64,000 nt of DNA from Calidifontimicrobium sp035325925 (lineage in GTDB: Bacteria; Pseudomonadota; Gammaproteobacteria; Burkholderiales; Burkholderiaceae_C). Each line of letters begins with the position of its first letter. The first letter of the stretch is position 1. Below, piece by piece: positions 25,275 to 34,704 of this stretch. Position numbers and translations under genes: made by a program. The notes beneath the pieces were generated by a model that had not been told where the DNA came from, did no database searches, and saw only the letters and a program-made list of their open reading frames with translations. The stretch spans positions 1 to 64,000 of the forward strand of contig NZ_DAOKZA010000018.1 of NCBI RefSeq assembly GCF_035325925.1, in the 5' to 3' direction.

Positions 25275-26209
25275 CGCAGCAACCCCTTCGCCTCGGCCAG
25301 CGACGGCGGGTCGAACACCGCGGCGCTGACGAGTTCGGCGTCGATGCGCTTGGTCAGCCCCGCCAGCACCTTGCCCGGCCCGCACTCGACGACGTGGGTC
25401 ACCCCGCGAGCGCGCAGCGCGTGCACGACCTCGACCCAGCGCACCGGCTGGTGCGCCTGCCGGTACAGCGCGTCGGCGATCGCCACCGGATCGACCGGCG
25501 ACGCGACGTCGACGTTGTTGACCACCGCGATCCTCGGTGCCGCCAGCGCGACGCCGGCCAGCCGCTCGCGCAGCCGCTCGGCCGCGGGCTGCATCAGCGG
25601 GCAATGGAACGGCGCCGACACCGCCAGCGGCAGCGCGCGCTTGGCGCCGCGCGCCTTGAGCAGTTCGCAGGCGCGGTCGACGGCGGCCTTGGTACCGGCG
25701 ATCACGGTCTGCTTCGGGTCGTTGAAGTTCGCTGCGGCGACGACCTCGCCGGTCGCGGCAGCGGCCTCCGCACAGCCGGCCACCACCGCGTCGGCGTCGA
25801 GGCCGAGGATCGCCGCCATCGCGCCGGCGCCGGCCGGCACCGCCTCCTGCATCGCCTGCGCGCGAAAGCGCACCAGCGGCAGCGCATCGGCCAGGCTCAG
25901 CACGCCGGCGGCGACCAGCGCCGCGTACTCGCCGAGCGAGTGGCCGGCCACCGCCGCCGGGGTCAGGCCGGTCTCGGCCTGCAGCGCTCGCCAGCACGCG
26001 ACGCCGGCGGTGAGCATCACCGGCTGCGTGTTCGTCGTCAGGTCGAGCTGTTCCTTCGGACCGGCGTGGATCAGCGCCCCGACGTCCTCGCCGAGCGCGT
26101 CGGAGGCCTCGGCCAGCGTGTGCTGCACCGCCGGGTGGTCCCCGAACGCGTCGAGCATGCCCACCGACTGCGAGCCCTGGCCCGGGAAGACGACGGCAAA
26201 CGAGGTCAT
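25271..26209 (-). CDS. fabD: Malonyl-CoA:ACP transacylase
   Basis: This 312-residue protein has FPGQGSQSVGM at the N-terminus, the nucleophilic serine in AGHSLGEYAAL, and the distal histidine in SAPFHCPLM. It loads malonyl groups on ACP for FabH and FabF. It lies 23 bp after fabH and overlaps fabG by 4 bp. Confidence 0.96.
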   Translation of the reverse strand: MTSFAVVFPGQGSQSVGMLDAFGDHPAVQHTLAEASDALGEDVGALIHAGPKEQLDLTTNTQPVMLTAGVACWRALQAETGLTPAAVAGHSLGEYAALVAAGVLSLADALPLVRFRAQAMQEAVPAGAGAMAAILGLDADAVVAGCAEAAAATGEVVAAANFNDPKQTVIAGTKAAVDRACELLKARGAKRALPLAVSAPFHCPLMQPAAERLRERLAGVALAAPRIAVVNNVDVASPVDPVAIADALYRQAHQPVRWVEVVHALRARGVTHVVECGPGKVLAGLTKRIDAELVSAAVFDPPSLAEAKGLLR

Positions 26210-26232
26210 CGAACGTAGCTCCGCATGGGGAC

Positions 26233-27225
26233 TCAGAAGTCGAGAAGCACCGCGCCCCAGGTGAAGCCGCCGCCGACGCCCTCGAGCAGCAGCGTGTCGC
26301 CGCGGCGGATGCGGCCGTCGCGCACCGCGACGTCGAGCGCCAGCGGGATCGAGGCCGCCGAGGTGTTACCGTGCTCGTCGACGGTGACGACGACACGCTC
26401 GGGCGCCAGCTTCAGCCGCTTGGCGGTGCTGTGCATGATGCGGATGTTGGCCTGGTGCGGGATCAGCCAGTCGACGTCGCCGGCCTCGCGCCCGGCCTTG
26501 GCCAGCACCGCACGCGCGACCTCGTCGAGCACGCCGACCGCCAGCTTGAACACCGCCTGCCCGTCCATCTTGAGCAGCGGGTCACCCAGCGTCCGGCCGC
26601 CGGCCACCGTGCCCGGCACGCACAGGATGCCGACATGGCGGCCGTCGGCGTGCAGTTCGCTGGCGAGCAGCCCGGGTTCGTCGCTGGCCTCGAGCACCAC
26701 GGCGCCGGCCCCGTCGCCGAACAGCACGCAGGTCGTGCGGTCGTCGAAGTCGAGGATGCGCGAGAAGACCTCGGCGCCGACCACCAGCGCCCGCCTCGCG
26801 CCGCCGGTGCGGATCAGCGCGTCGGCCACCGTCAGCGCGTAGACGAAGCCCGAGCACACCGCCTGCACGTCGAACGCCGGGCAGCCGGCGACGCCGAGCT
26901 TGGCCTGCAGGATCGCCGCCGTCGACGGAAAGACCATGTCGGGCGTCGACGTGGCGACGATGATCAGGTCGATCTCGTCGGCGCGCCGCCCGGCGGCCTC
27001 GAGCGCGTGCCGGCAGGCGGCGAGCGCGAGGTCGCTGGCATTGACGCCGTCGGCGGCGAAGTGGCGCGCGCGGATGCCGGTGCGTTCGACGATCCACGCG
27101 TCGCTGGTCTCGATGCCTCGCGAGGCCAGGTCGTGCGCCAGGTCGGCATTGGTCACCCGGCGCGCGGGCAGGTGGCTGCCGGTGCCGGTGATGCGGGTCG
27201 TGCGGGGCAAGGGGAGCGCTTTCAT
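26233..27225 (-). CDS. fabH: 3-oxoacyl-[acyl-carrier-protein] synthase III
   Basis: This 330-residue initiating condensing enzyme has Cys124 (AVCSGFVYAL), the His in WLIPHQANIRIM and the Asn in GNTSAASIPLAL as active-site residues. GGGFTWGAVLL ends the protein. It condenses acetyl-CoA with malonyl-ACP to start fatty acid synthesis. The ATG overlaps the plsX stop by 4 bp. Confidence 0.97.
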   Translation of the reverse strand: MKALPLPRTTRITGTGSHLPARRVTNADLAHDLASRGIETSDAWIVERTGIRARHFAADGVNASDLALAACRHALEAAGRRADEIDLIIVATSTPDMVFPSTAAILQAKLGVAGCPAFDVQAVCSGFVYALTVADALIRTGGARRALVVGAEVFSRILDFDDRTTCVLFGDGAGAVVLEASDEPGLLASELHADGRHVGILCVPGTVAGGRTLGDPLLKMDGQAVFKLAVGVLDEVARAVLAKAGREAGDVDWLIPHQANIRIMHSTAKRLKLAPERVVVTVDEHGNTSAASIPLALDVAVRDGRIRRGDTLLLEGVGGGFTWGAVLLDF

Positions 27226-28298
27226 GCAGTGCTGACGGCCGCACCCGGTGCCGCGTCGGGCAGGGCCTGCAAGGTCTCCAGGATGCGGTCGTGGACCCGC
27301 TCGAGCAAGCGGTTGCGGGCCGCATCATACGCGCGGGTCAGCGCCTGCTCGAAGGCGAACGCGTCGGCCGAGCCGTGGCTCTTGAACACCAGCCCGCGCA
27401 GACCGAGCAGCGCCGCGCCGTTGTAGCGGCGCGGGTCGACGCGCGACTTGAAGTGCCTGAGCACCGGCAACGCCACCAGTGCCGCGAGCTTGGCGTAGCC
27501 GGTGCGGGTGAACTCCTGGCGGATGAAGTCGGTCAGCATCGCCGCCAGCCCCTCGGCGGTCTTCAGCGCAACATTGCCGACGAAGCCGTCGCACACGACG
27601 ATGTCGGTCGTGCCGCTGAAGATGTCGTTGCCCTCGACGTTGCCGTGGAAGTTCAGGTGGCCGCCGTCGGCCGCGGCGCGCAGCAGCTCGCCGGCGCGCT
27701 TGATCGTGTCGCTGCCCTTGATCGCCTCCTCGCCGATGTTGAGCAGGCCCACGCTCGGGTCCTCCTTGCCGTCGACGGCAGCCACCAGCGCGCTGCCGAG
27801 CACCGCGAACTGCAGCAGGTGGTCGGCCGTGCAGTCGACGTTGGCGCCGAGGTCGAGCACCGTCGTGAAGCCGTCGCGGCGATTGGGCATCACGGTGGCG
27901 ATCGCCGGCCGGTCGATGCCGTCGAGCGTCTTCAGCAGGTAGCGCGCCACCGCCATCAGCGCGCCGGTGTTGCCCGCCGAGACGCAGGCGTCCGCGGCGA
28001 CGGTACCGTCGGGCGCCGCCTTGAGCTGCGCGATCGCGACGCGCATCGACGAGTCGCGCTTGCGGCGCAACGCCACCTCGACGGGGTCGTCCATCGTCAC
28101 GACCTCGCTGGCCACGACGATGCGGCACCGCGGTGTGCCGCGTGCGCTCGCCAGCGCCGCTTCGGTGCCGACGAGCAGCAACTCGGCGTCGGGGTGGCGT
28201 TCGAGGAAGCCGCGGCAGGCCGGCAGCGTGACCGCCGGGCCGTGGTCGCCGCCCATGCAGTCGACGGCGATGCGCACGGGCGACAGCGGCGCGATCAT
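27222..28298 (-). CDS. plsX: Phosphate acyltransferase PlsX
   Basis: This 358-residue protein converts acyl-ACP to acyl-phosphate for phospholipid synthesis. It shows the family's DCMGGDHGP near the N-terminus, SAGNTGALM, LDLGANVDCTADHLLQFA and GNVEGNDIFSGTTDIVVCDGFVGN. It lies 183 bp after rpmF and is coupled to fabH. A spacer of that length after rpmF holds no recognisable element. Confidence 0.96.
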   Translation of the reverse strand: MIAPLSPVRIAVDCMGGDHGPAVTLPACRGFLERHPDAELLLVGTEAALASARGTPRCRIVVASEVVTMDDPVEVALRRKRDSSMRVAIAQLKAAPDGTVAADACVSAGNTGALMAVARYLLKTLDGIDRPAIATVMPNRRDGFTTVLDLGANVDCTADHLLQFAVLGSALVAAVDGKEDPSVGLLNIGEEAIKGSDTIKRAGELLRAAADGGHLNFHGNVEGNDIFSGTTDIVVCDGFVGNVALKTAEGLAAMLTDFIRQEFTRTGYAKLAALVALPVLRHFKSRVDPRRYNGAALLGLRGLVFKSHGSADAFAFEQALTRAYDAARNRLLERVHDRILETLQALPDAAPGAAVSTA

Positions 28299-28481
28299 CG
28301 TCGTCGGAGGGTGTTCAGGCGTGCGTCGGCGCGGCCGGCATGGCGAGGCCGGCGCCGCGCGCGCTCTCGGTCAAACGCGGCCTGGCCACCTTGCTGGATC
28401 CCCGTCGGGGGGCGGGCCGGGCTGGCACGGCCCTGGGGGTGCTCGGACACAGCGGCGCGCGTTCGGGCCGCCGGGCGCCGT

Positions 28482-28664
28482 TCAGGCGTCGGCCTTGGTC
28501 TTCAGCACCTTGCGGCCACGGTAGAAGCCGCTCGGGCTGATGTGGTGGCGCAGGTGCGTCTCGCCGGTGGTCGGCTCGATCGCGATACCGGGCGCCGCCA
28601 GCGCGTTGTGCGAGCGGTGCATGCCGCGCTTGGACGGCGACTTCTTGTTCTGCTGGACGGCCAT
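28482..28664 (-). CDS. rpmF: 50S ribosomal protein L32
   Basis: This 60-residue basic protein begins MAVQQNKKSPSKRGMHRSHN and ends with GFYRGRKVLKTKADA. It has no cysteine, so it is the zinc-free variant of L32. It lies between the DUF177 (YceD) gene and plsX, as in E. coli and many proteobacteria. An extended -10 promoter candidate precedes it. Confidence 0.97.
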   Translation of the reverse strand: MAVQQNKKSPSKRGMHRSHNALAAPGIAIEPTTGETHLRHHISPSGFYRGRKVLKTKADA

Positions 28665-28795
28665 GAGGTTCTCCTGGGCATCGCCGGCGCGGTGCGTCGA
28701 ACGGACGAGCCGGGGGTTGCGGTGCACAGGGCCGGCGCGGCCGCGGCGCGCACCGCGGCCCAGCGGGACGGCACCAGCCCGTTGCGAAACCGCGC

Positions 28796-28821
28796 AGTAT
28801 AGCAGCGCCGCCGCGCATCAA
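28796..28821 (-). promoter_or_regulatory. Candidate promoter of rpmF-plsX-fab operon
   Basis: On the minus strand TGCTATACT gives an extended -10 (TATACT at 28801-28796). TTGATG (28821-28816) looks like a -35 but is only 14 bp away, so the extended -10 probably carries the activity. The site overlaps the end of the DUF177 gene, 132 bp before rpmF. Confidence 0.45.
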
Positions 28822-29411
28822 GGGTCGGTGCCGCGAGGCCACCGCGCCAGCGCGGCGAAGGGGTGCGGTGCGGCGGCGTCGGTGTCGGCCGGCGCGGTGC
28901 CCGCCGCCGGGGCGGCGCAGTGCTCGTGGCGCGGCACCATCGGCAACGCCAGCAGCAGTTCGTCCTCGACCAGCGCGTGCAGGTCCAGCGCGCGCTCCAG
29001 CGCCAGCACGTCGTCGTCGCTGTCGGCGTCGAGCTCGGCGGCGAGGGCCTCGCCGTCGACGAAACGCAGCGCACGCCGCACCTGCAGCGCCAGCTCGACC
29101 GGCTGCAGGCAGCGCTGGCAACGGCGTTGCACGACGGCGTCGGCCTCGAGGTGCAGCCACAGCTGCGGCGCGCCGACGGCCACCGCACGGCGTTCGCCGC
29201 GCGCGCGCCAGGTCACGTCGGAGGTCGGCCCGGGAGCCCCGGAGGCAGTCGAGTCGTCCGGCGGCCGCCCGGCATCGATTCGGACGGGCCGGTCGTCGAG
29301 CAGCCGCTCGAAGCCGGCCAGCGGCCAGTGCCCCTCGAGCTCGCCGCCCTGGGCGGCGAACGCCGCGACGTCGAGGCGTCGCGGGTCATGGGCGCGCGGC
29401 TTGGCGGACAT
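28818..29411 (-). CDS. DUF177 (YceD-like) protein
   Basis: This 197-residue protein has the conserved CxxC pair in RRCQRCLQPVEL and the acidic stretch ELDADSDDDVLALERALDLHALVEDELLLALPMVPRH typical of the YceD family; the last Cys is in HEHCAAP. In plants and bacteria the family is linked to 23S rRNA maturation and L32 supply. A Gly/Pro/Ser linker near residues 45-70 is unusual for the family and probably unstructured. It starts at ATG 29411, divergent from maf. Confidence 0.9.
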   Translation of the reverse strand: MSAKPRAHDPRRLDVAAFAAQGGELEGHWPLAGFERLLDDRPVRIDAGRPPDDSTASGAPGPTSDVTWRARGERRAVAVGAPQLWLHLEADAVVQRRCQRCLQPVELALQVRRALRFVDGEALAAELDADSDDDVLALERALDLHALVEDELLLALPMVPRHEHCAAPAAGTAPADTDAAAPHPFAALARWPRGTDP

Positions 29412-29450
29412 GCATCCGAGTGTAAGTCGCCGATGGGACAATCCCGGGCC

Positions 29451-30047
29451 ATGGCCCGCCCCGCGCTGATCCTCGCGTCGACCTCGCGTTACCGTCGCGA
29501 ACTGCTGCAGCGCCTGCGCCTGCCGTTCGAGGTCGTGGCCCCCCAGGTCGACGAGACGCCGCACGCCGACGAGACGCCGCACGCGCTGGCGCGTCGGCTG
29601 GCGCTGGCCAAGGCGCACGAGGTCGCGGCGCGCCACCCGCACGCGGTAGTGATCGGTTCGGACCAGGTGGCCGACCTCGACGGCACGCCGCTGGGCAAGC
29701 CCGGCAGCCACGAGCGCGCGGCGGCGCAGTTGCGCGCGATGAGCGCCCGGCGCGTCGTGTTCCACACCGCGGTCGCGGTGGTGCGCGCCGACCGCGGCTT
29801 CGCCGACGCACGCACGGCGCCGGTGACGGTGCACTTCCGCCGCCTCGACGACGCGCAGATCGAGCGCTACCTGCGTCTCGAGCAGCCCTACGACTGCGCC
29901 GGCAGCGCCAAGTGCGAGACGCTGGGCATCGCGCTGCTCGAGGCGATCGACAGCGACGACCCGACCGCGCTGGTCGGCCTGCCGCTGATCCGCACCTGCG
30001 CGCTGCTGCGCGCCGCCGGGCTCGACCCGCTGGCCGCCGCGGCGTGA
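29451..30047 (+). CDS. Maf family nucleotide pyrophosphatase (YceF-like)
   Basis: This 198-residue protein starts MARPALILASTSRYRRELL at ATG 29451; ATG 29433 would add six residues. The motifs are STSRYRRELL, VDETPHADETPHALARRLALAKA and IGSDQVADLDG. It belongs to the Maf house-cleaning enzymes; the neighbourhood next to DUF177-rpmF is that of YceF, a 7-methyl-GTP pyrophosphatase in E. coli. It overlaps the next gene by GTGA. Confidence 0.92.
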   Translation: MARPALILASTSRYRRELLQRLRLPFEVVAPQVDETPHADETPHALARRLALAKAHEVAARHPHAVVIGSDQVADLDGTPLGKPGSHERAAAQLRAMSARRVVFHTAVAVVRADRGFADARTAPVTVHFRRLDDAQIERYLRLEQPYDCAGSAKCETLGIALLEAIDSDDPTALVGLPLIRTCALLRAAGLDPLAAAA

Positions 30048-30838
30048 GCACCGCGCCGCCCCCACCGGCCGGGCCCGCGGCGACGCCGGGGCGCCTGCTG
30101 CTGGTGCCGAACGCGCTCGACCTCGGCGCCGATCCGGTCGACCTGGGCGACGTGCTGCCGCTGGGCGTGCTGCGCGCCGCGGCGCGGCTGCGCTGCTGGG
30201 CGGCGGAGAACGCGAAGACGACGCGCGCCTTCCTCAAGCGCGTCGACGCCGTCGTGCCGCTGGCGCGACCGCTGCAGGACATCGAGGTGCGCGAGCTGCC
30301 GCGCGCGCCGAAGGGCGGCCGGGCCGCGGGCGTCGACGCCGAGCCGTGGCAGCAGCTGCTGCGCCCGGCGCTGCACGGCGAAGACGTCGGCCTGATCAGC
30401 GAGGCCGGGCTGCCCGCCGTCGCCGACCCCGGCAGCGCGCTGGTCGACGCCGCGCACCGCCTCGGCCTGACGGTGCTGCCGCTGGCCGGCCCCAGCGCGC
30501 TGCTGCTGGCGCTCGCCGCCAGCGGGCTGAACGGCCAGAGCTTCGCGTTCGTCGGCTATCTGCCGCAGGACGACGCGGCGCGCGCGGCACGCCTTCGCGA
30601 GCTCGAGTCGCGCTCGCGCCGCGAGGCGCAGACGCAGATCGCCATCGAGACCCCGTACCGCAACGACGCGCTGCTGCAGGCGCTGCTGCACCAGTTGGCG
30701 CCCGGCACGCGGCTGAGCGTGGCGACCGCGCTCACGCTGCCCGGCGGCTGGTGCCGCACCGCGACGGTGCAGGCCTGGCGCCGCGACCCGCCGCAACTCG
30801 ACCGCCACCGTCCCGCGGTGTTCCTGTTCCTCGCCTGA
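30044..30838 (+). CDS. SAM-dependent methyltransferase, tetrapyrrole methylase/RsmI-like
   Basis: This 264-residue protein starts at GTG 30044, overlapping the maf stop. It carries the RsmI-type motifs AENAKTTRAFLKR, ISEAGLPAVADPGS and LPLAGPSALLLALAASGLNGQ. Canonical RsmI 2'-O-methylates C1402 of 16S rRNA; this protein is the shorter, diverged paralogue that many Burkholderiales encode next to maf. Its substrate is not established. Convergent with the helicase gene. Confidence 0.85.
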   Translation: MSTAPPPPAGPAATPGRLLLVPNALDLGADPVDLGDVLPLGVLRAAARLRCWAAENAKTTRAFLKRVDAVVPLARPLQDIEVRELPRAPKGGRAAGVDAEPWQQLLRPALHGEDVGLISEAGLPAVADPGSALVDAAHRLGLTVLPLAGPSALLLALAASGLNGQSFAFVGYLPQDDAARAARLRELESRSRREAQTQIAIETPYRNDALLQALLHQLAPGTRLSVATALTLPGGWCRTATVQAWRRDPPQLDRHRPAVFLFLA

Positions 30839-30889
30839 GCCCGAACGCCCCGGGCGGCACGCTGCGCCACGGCCTGTCGGTGGCCGCGG

Positions 30890-30914
30890 GATCGGCGCGG
30901 CAGCCGCGGGCCGA

Positions 30915-30916
<2 letters not shown>
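30890..30916. terminator. Hairpin between convergent genes
   Basis: GATCGGC (30890-30896) and GCCGATC (30910-30916) form a stem whose interior can also pair (GCGGC/GCCGC). The sequence lies between the converging methylase and helicase genes and overlaps the helicase stop. No T-run follows, so terminator function is only suggested by position. Confidence 0.35.
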
Positions 30917-32375
<1,459 letters not shown>

Positions 32376-32659
32376 TCGGGGATTATCGCCGCCCCCCCGC
32401 CGGCGAACCGCCGCGGCCCCCGGCCGACGGCACCCTTCAGGCACCCGGCAGTGCGGACCGCCCGGTGCGGCCGAACAGATTTGTGACAATCACCTGTTGC
32501 AATGCGGCGACAATCGCGCCCGCCAACGACCGCAGGCGCCGGCGCCCAGGAGGCGGCGCCCAGGCGGTCGGGAACAATCGACGCGTCGTTGGCGATGCGG
32601 CCCCTCGTCGCCCGGTCGACGGACGGTGGCCGCAGCAAGAACCAGAGCACAGAGGCCGG
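32376..32659. other. Divergent intergenic region, helicase / polysaccharide locus
   Basis: No gene is supported in these 284 bases. The plus strand has several CAAT-containing hexamers (for example GACAAT near 32508 and AACAAT near 32575) that could be -10 elements, and TTGTGACA near 32480. None has an optimal partner. It must carry promoters for both directions. Confidence 0.5.
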
Positions 32660-33751
32660 ATGGAATCGACAATCAGCAGCCCACTGACGCCGCCCCAGGC
32701 ACGGGACGGCGAGGCCAGCCACGTGGCCCTGCGCCGCCCGGTCAGCGAACTGATCGGCCCCTGGGAGGAGTTCCGGCGCATCATCCCGCTGGTGTCGCTG
32801 AAGTCGCTGCTCGCCGAGCACGCGGTCGGCGTGCCCAAGGTCGCGATCCTGATGTGCACGATGCAGGGCCAGCGCTTCCTCGCCGAGCAGCTGAACTCGA
32901 TCGCCACGCAGAGCCACCCGCGCTGGGCGATCTGGGCCTCGGACGACGGTTCGGCCGACTACACGCACGAGATCCTCGAGTACTACCAGGCGCACTGGGG
33001 CGTCGACCGCATCTCGATCCACGAAGGGCCGGCCGAGGGCTCGACCGCGAACTTCCTGTCGCTGACCTGCCGCGCCGACATCGACGCCGACTACTTCGCC
33101 TACGCCGACCAGGACGACGTGTGGGAGGCCGACAAGCTCGAGCGCGCCGTGGCGTGGCTCGAGTCGGTGCCGCCGGACGTGCCGGCGCTGTACGGGTCGC
33201 GCACGCTGCTCGTCGACGCGCGCAACCAGCACATCGGCTACTCGACGCTGTTCGAACACGCGCCGGGCTTCCGCAACGCCCTGGTGCAAAGCATCGCCGG
33301 TGGCAACACGATGGTGTTCAACCGTGCCGCGCGCGACCTGCTGCGCCGCGCCGGCGAGGATGCCGGCGCCGTCACGCACGACTGGTGGGCCTACATGCTG
33401 GTGTCGGCGTGCGGTGGGCGCGTCCACTACGACCCGTACCCGACGGTGCGCTACCGCCAGCACGAACGCAACCAGTTCGGCTCCAACCGCAGCCTGCGCG
33501 CCCAGCTCGACCGCCTGCGCCAGCTGCTGCAGGGCCGCTTCCGCGATTGGGTCGACCTCAACCTGGCCGCGCTCGGACGCGTGCGCCCGCTGATGACGCC
33601 CGAGAGCCGGCAGATCCTCGACGAGTTCGCCAGCGCCCGCCGCCGCGCGCTGGTGCCCCGGCTGCTGGGGCTGCGCCGCGCCGGCATCTACCGCCAGACG
33701 CTGCTGGGCAACCTCGGGCTGGCGATGGCCGCGCTGATCAACCGCCTCTGA
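32660..33751 (+). CDS. Family 2 glycosyltransferase
   Basis: This 363-residue protein has a GT-A fold starting near residue 60 (PKVAILMCTMQGQRFLAEQL). It shows the ASDDGSAD nucleotide-binding motif, the DQDDVW metal-binding motif and THDWWAYMLV in the acceptor region. The pattern is that of rhamnosyl- or similar sugar transferases in O-antigen loci (WaaE/RgpB-like), but donor and acceptor cannot be read from sequence. An unusual N-terminal extension of about 55 residues precedes the fold. First gene of the polysaccharide locus. Confidence 0.88.
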   Translation: MESTISSPLTPPQARDGEASHVALRRPVSELIGPWEEFRRIIPLVSLKSLLAEHAVGVPKVAILMCTMQGQRFLAEQLNSIATQSHPRWAIWASDDGSADYTHEILEYYQAHWGVDRISIHEGPAEGSTANFLSLTCRADIDADYFAYADQDDVWEADKLERAVAWLESVPPDVPALYGSRTLLVDARNQHIGYSTLFEHAPGFRNALVQSIAGGNTMVFNRAARDLLRRAGEDAGAVTHDWWAYMLVSACGGRVHYDPYPTVRYRQHERNQFGSNRSLRAQLDRLRQLLQGRFRDWVDLNLAALGRVRPLMTPESRQILDEFASARRRALVPRLLGLRRAGIYRQTLLGNLGLAMAALINRL

Positions 33752-34704
33752 GCACGCTCGACACGCCGCCTCGGACCGAGACGGGCCGCGCGGCCTGGCC
33801 CGACCCGGCCGCGACCACCGCCGCGGTGCTCGTCGCCTACCGGCTGCCCGACGGGGTCGAGGCGCTGGTGTCGCAGCTCGCCGGCAGCGTCGCGCAGGTG
33901 GTCGTGGTCGACAACTCCGAACACGGCCACGCGTCGCTGTCCGACCTGGCGCGACGCCACGGCGCGGCGCTGGTCCACGCGCGCAACGTCGGCGCGCTGG
34001 CCGGCGCCTACAACCGCGCGCTGGAGCTGCTGCAGGCGCTGCCCGCGCCGCCGCGCCAGGTGGTGTTCGTCGACGAGGACTCCGATGCGTCGGGGCTCGC
34101 GCGCCTGCTGGCCGACGCGCGCACGCGCGAGCTGCTGGCGCGCGACGACACCGCCGCCGTCGCCCCCGCCTACCGCGACCGCGCCACCGGGCTGCGCGGC
34201 CGCCACATCGAACTCGGGCGCTGGCGGCTGGCCTACCTGCCACGCGAATTCGAGGGCGTGCGCGCGGTGGCCTTCGTCATCAACTCGATGACGGTGTGGC
34301 GCCTCGACGCGCTGCGGCGCATCGGCCCGTTCGACGAGGGCCTGGCGATCGACCACGTCGACACCGAGCACTGCCTGCGCGCACGCGCACTCGGGCTGCG
34401 CCTGTACGTGCACGGCAGCCACGAGTTCGCGCACGCCATCGGCCGGCGCCGGCGCTTCCGCCTGCTCGGCCGCGAGATGCAGGCCACCGGGCACGCGCCG
34501 CCACGTCGCTACCTGATCGGGCGCAACACCGCGTGGCTGGCGCGCCGCTGGGCGTGGCGCGAGCCGGCGTTTGCGTTCCTGTGCCTGACGCGGCTGGCCT
34601 ACGAGGCCGCCGGCATCGTCGCCGCCGAGGACGACAAGCGCGCGCGGCTGGGTGCCCTGCTGCGCGGGGCGTGCCGCGGCTTCCTGCTGCGGAGGCCGGC
34701 CTGA
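33748..34704 (+). CDS. Second family 2 glycosyltransferase, apparent CTG start
   Basis: The 318-residue product contains AAVLVAYRLPDGVEALVSQL, the donor-site VVVDNSE and VFVDEDSDAS, and a C-terminal acceptor region with IDHVDTEHCLRARALGL. This resembles rhamnosyl- and galactofuranosyl-type GT2 enzymes. In this frame there is no ATG, GTG or TTG between the upstream gene's stop and GTG 33826, which lies inside the first beta strand. The codon that overlaps the upstream stop is CTG (33748, CTGA). I favour CTG; GTG 33826 is the alternative. Confidence 0.82.
   Translation: MSTLDTPPRTETGRAAWPDPAATTAAVLVAYRLPDGVEALVSQLAGSVAQVVVVDNSEHGHASLSDLARRHGAALVHARNVGALAGAYNRALELLQALPAPPRQVVFVDEDSDASGLARLLADARTRELLARDDTAAVAPAYRDRATGLRGRHIELGRWRLAYLPREFEGVRAVAFVINSMTVWRLDALRRIGPFDEGLAIDHVDTEHCLRARALGLRLYVHGSHEFAHAIGRRRRFRLLGREMQATGHAPPRRYLIGRNTAWLARRWAWREPAFAFLCLTRLAYEAAGIVAAEDDKRARLGALLRGACRGFLLRRPA

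Noticed and set aside
29550..29585. 18-bp direct repeat in maf encoding DETPHA twice
   Set aside because: The region has the same length as in other Maf proteins, so it reflects the conserved DETP...ETP motif, not an insertion.
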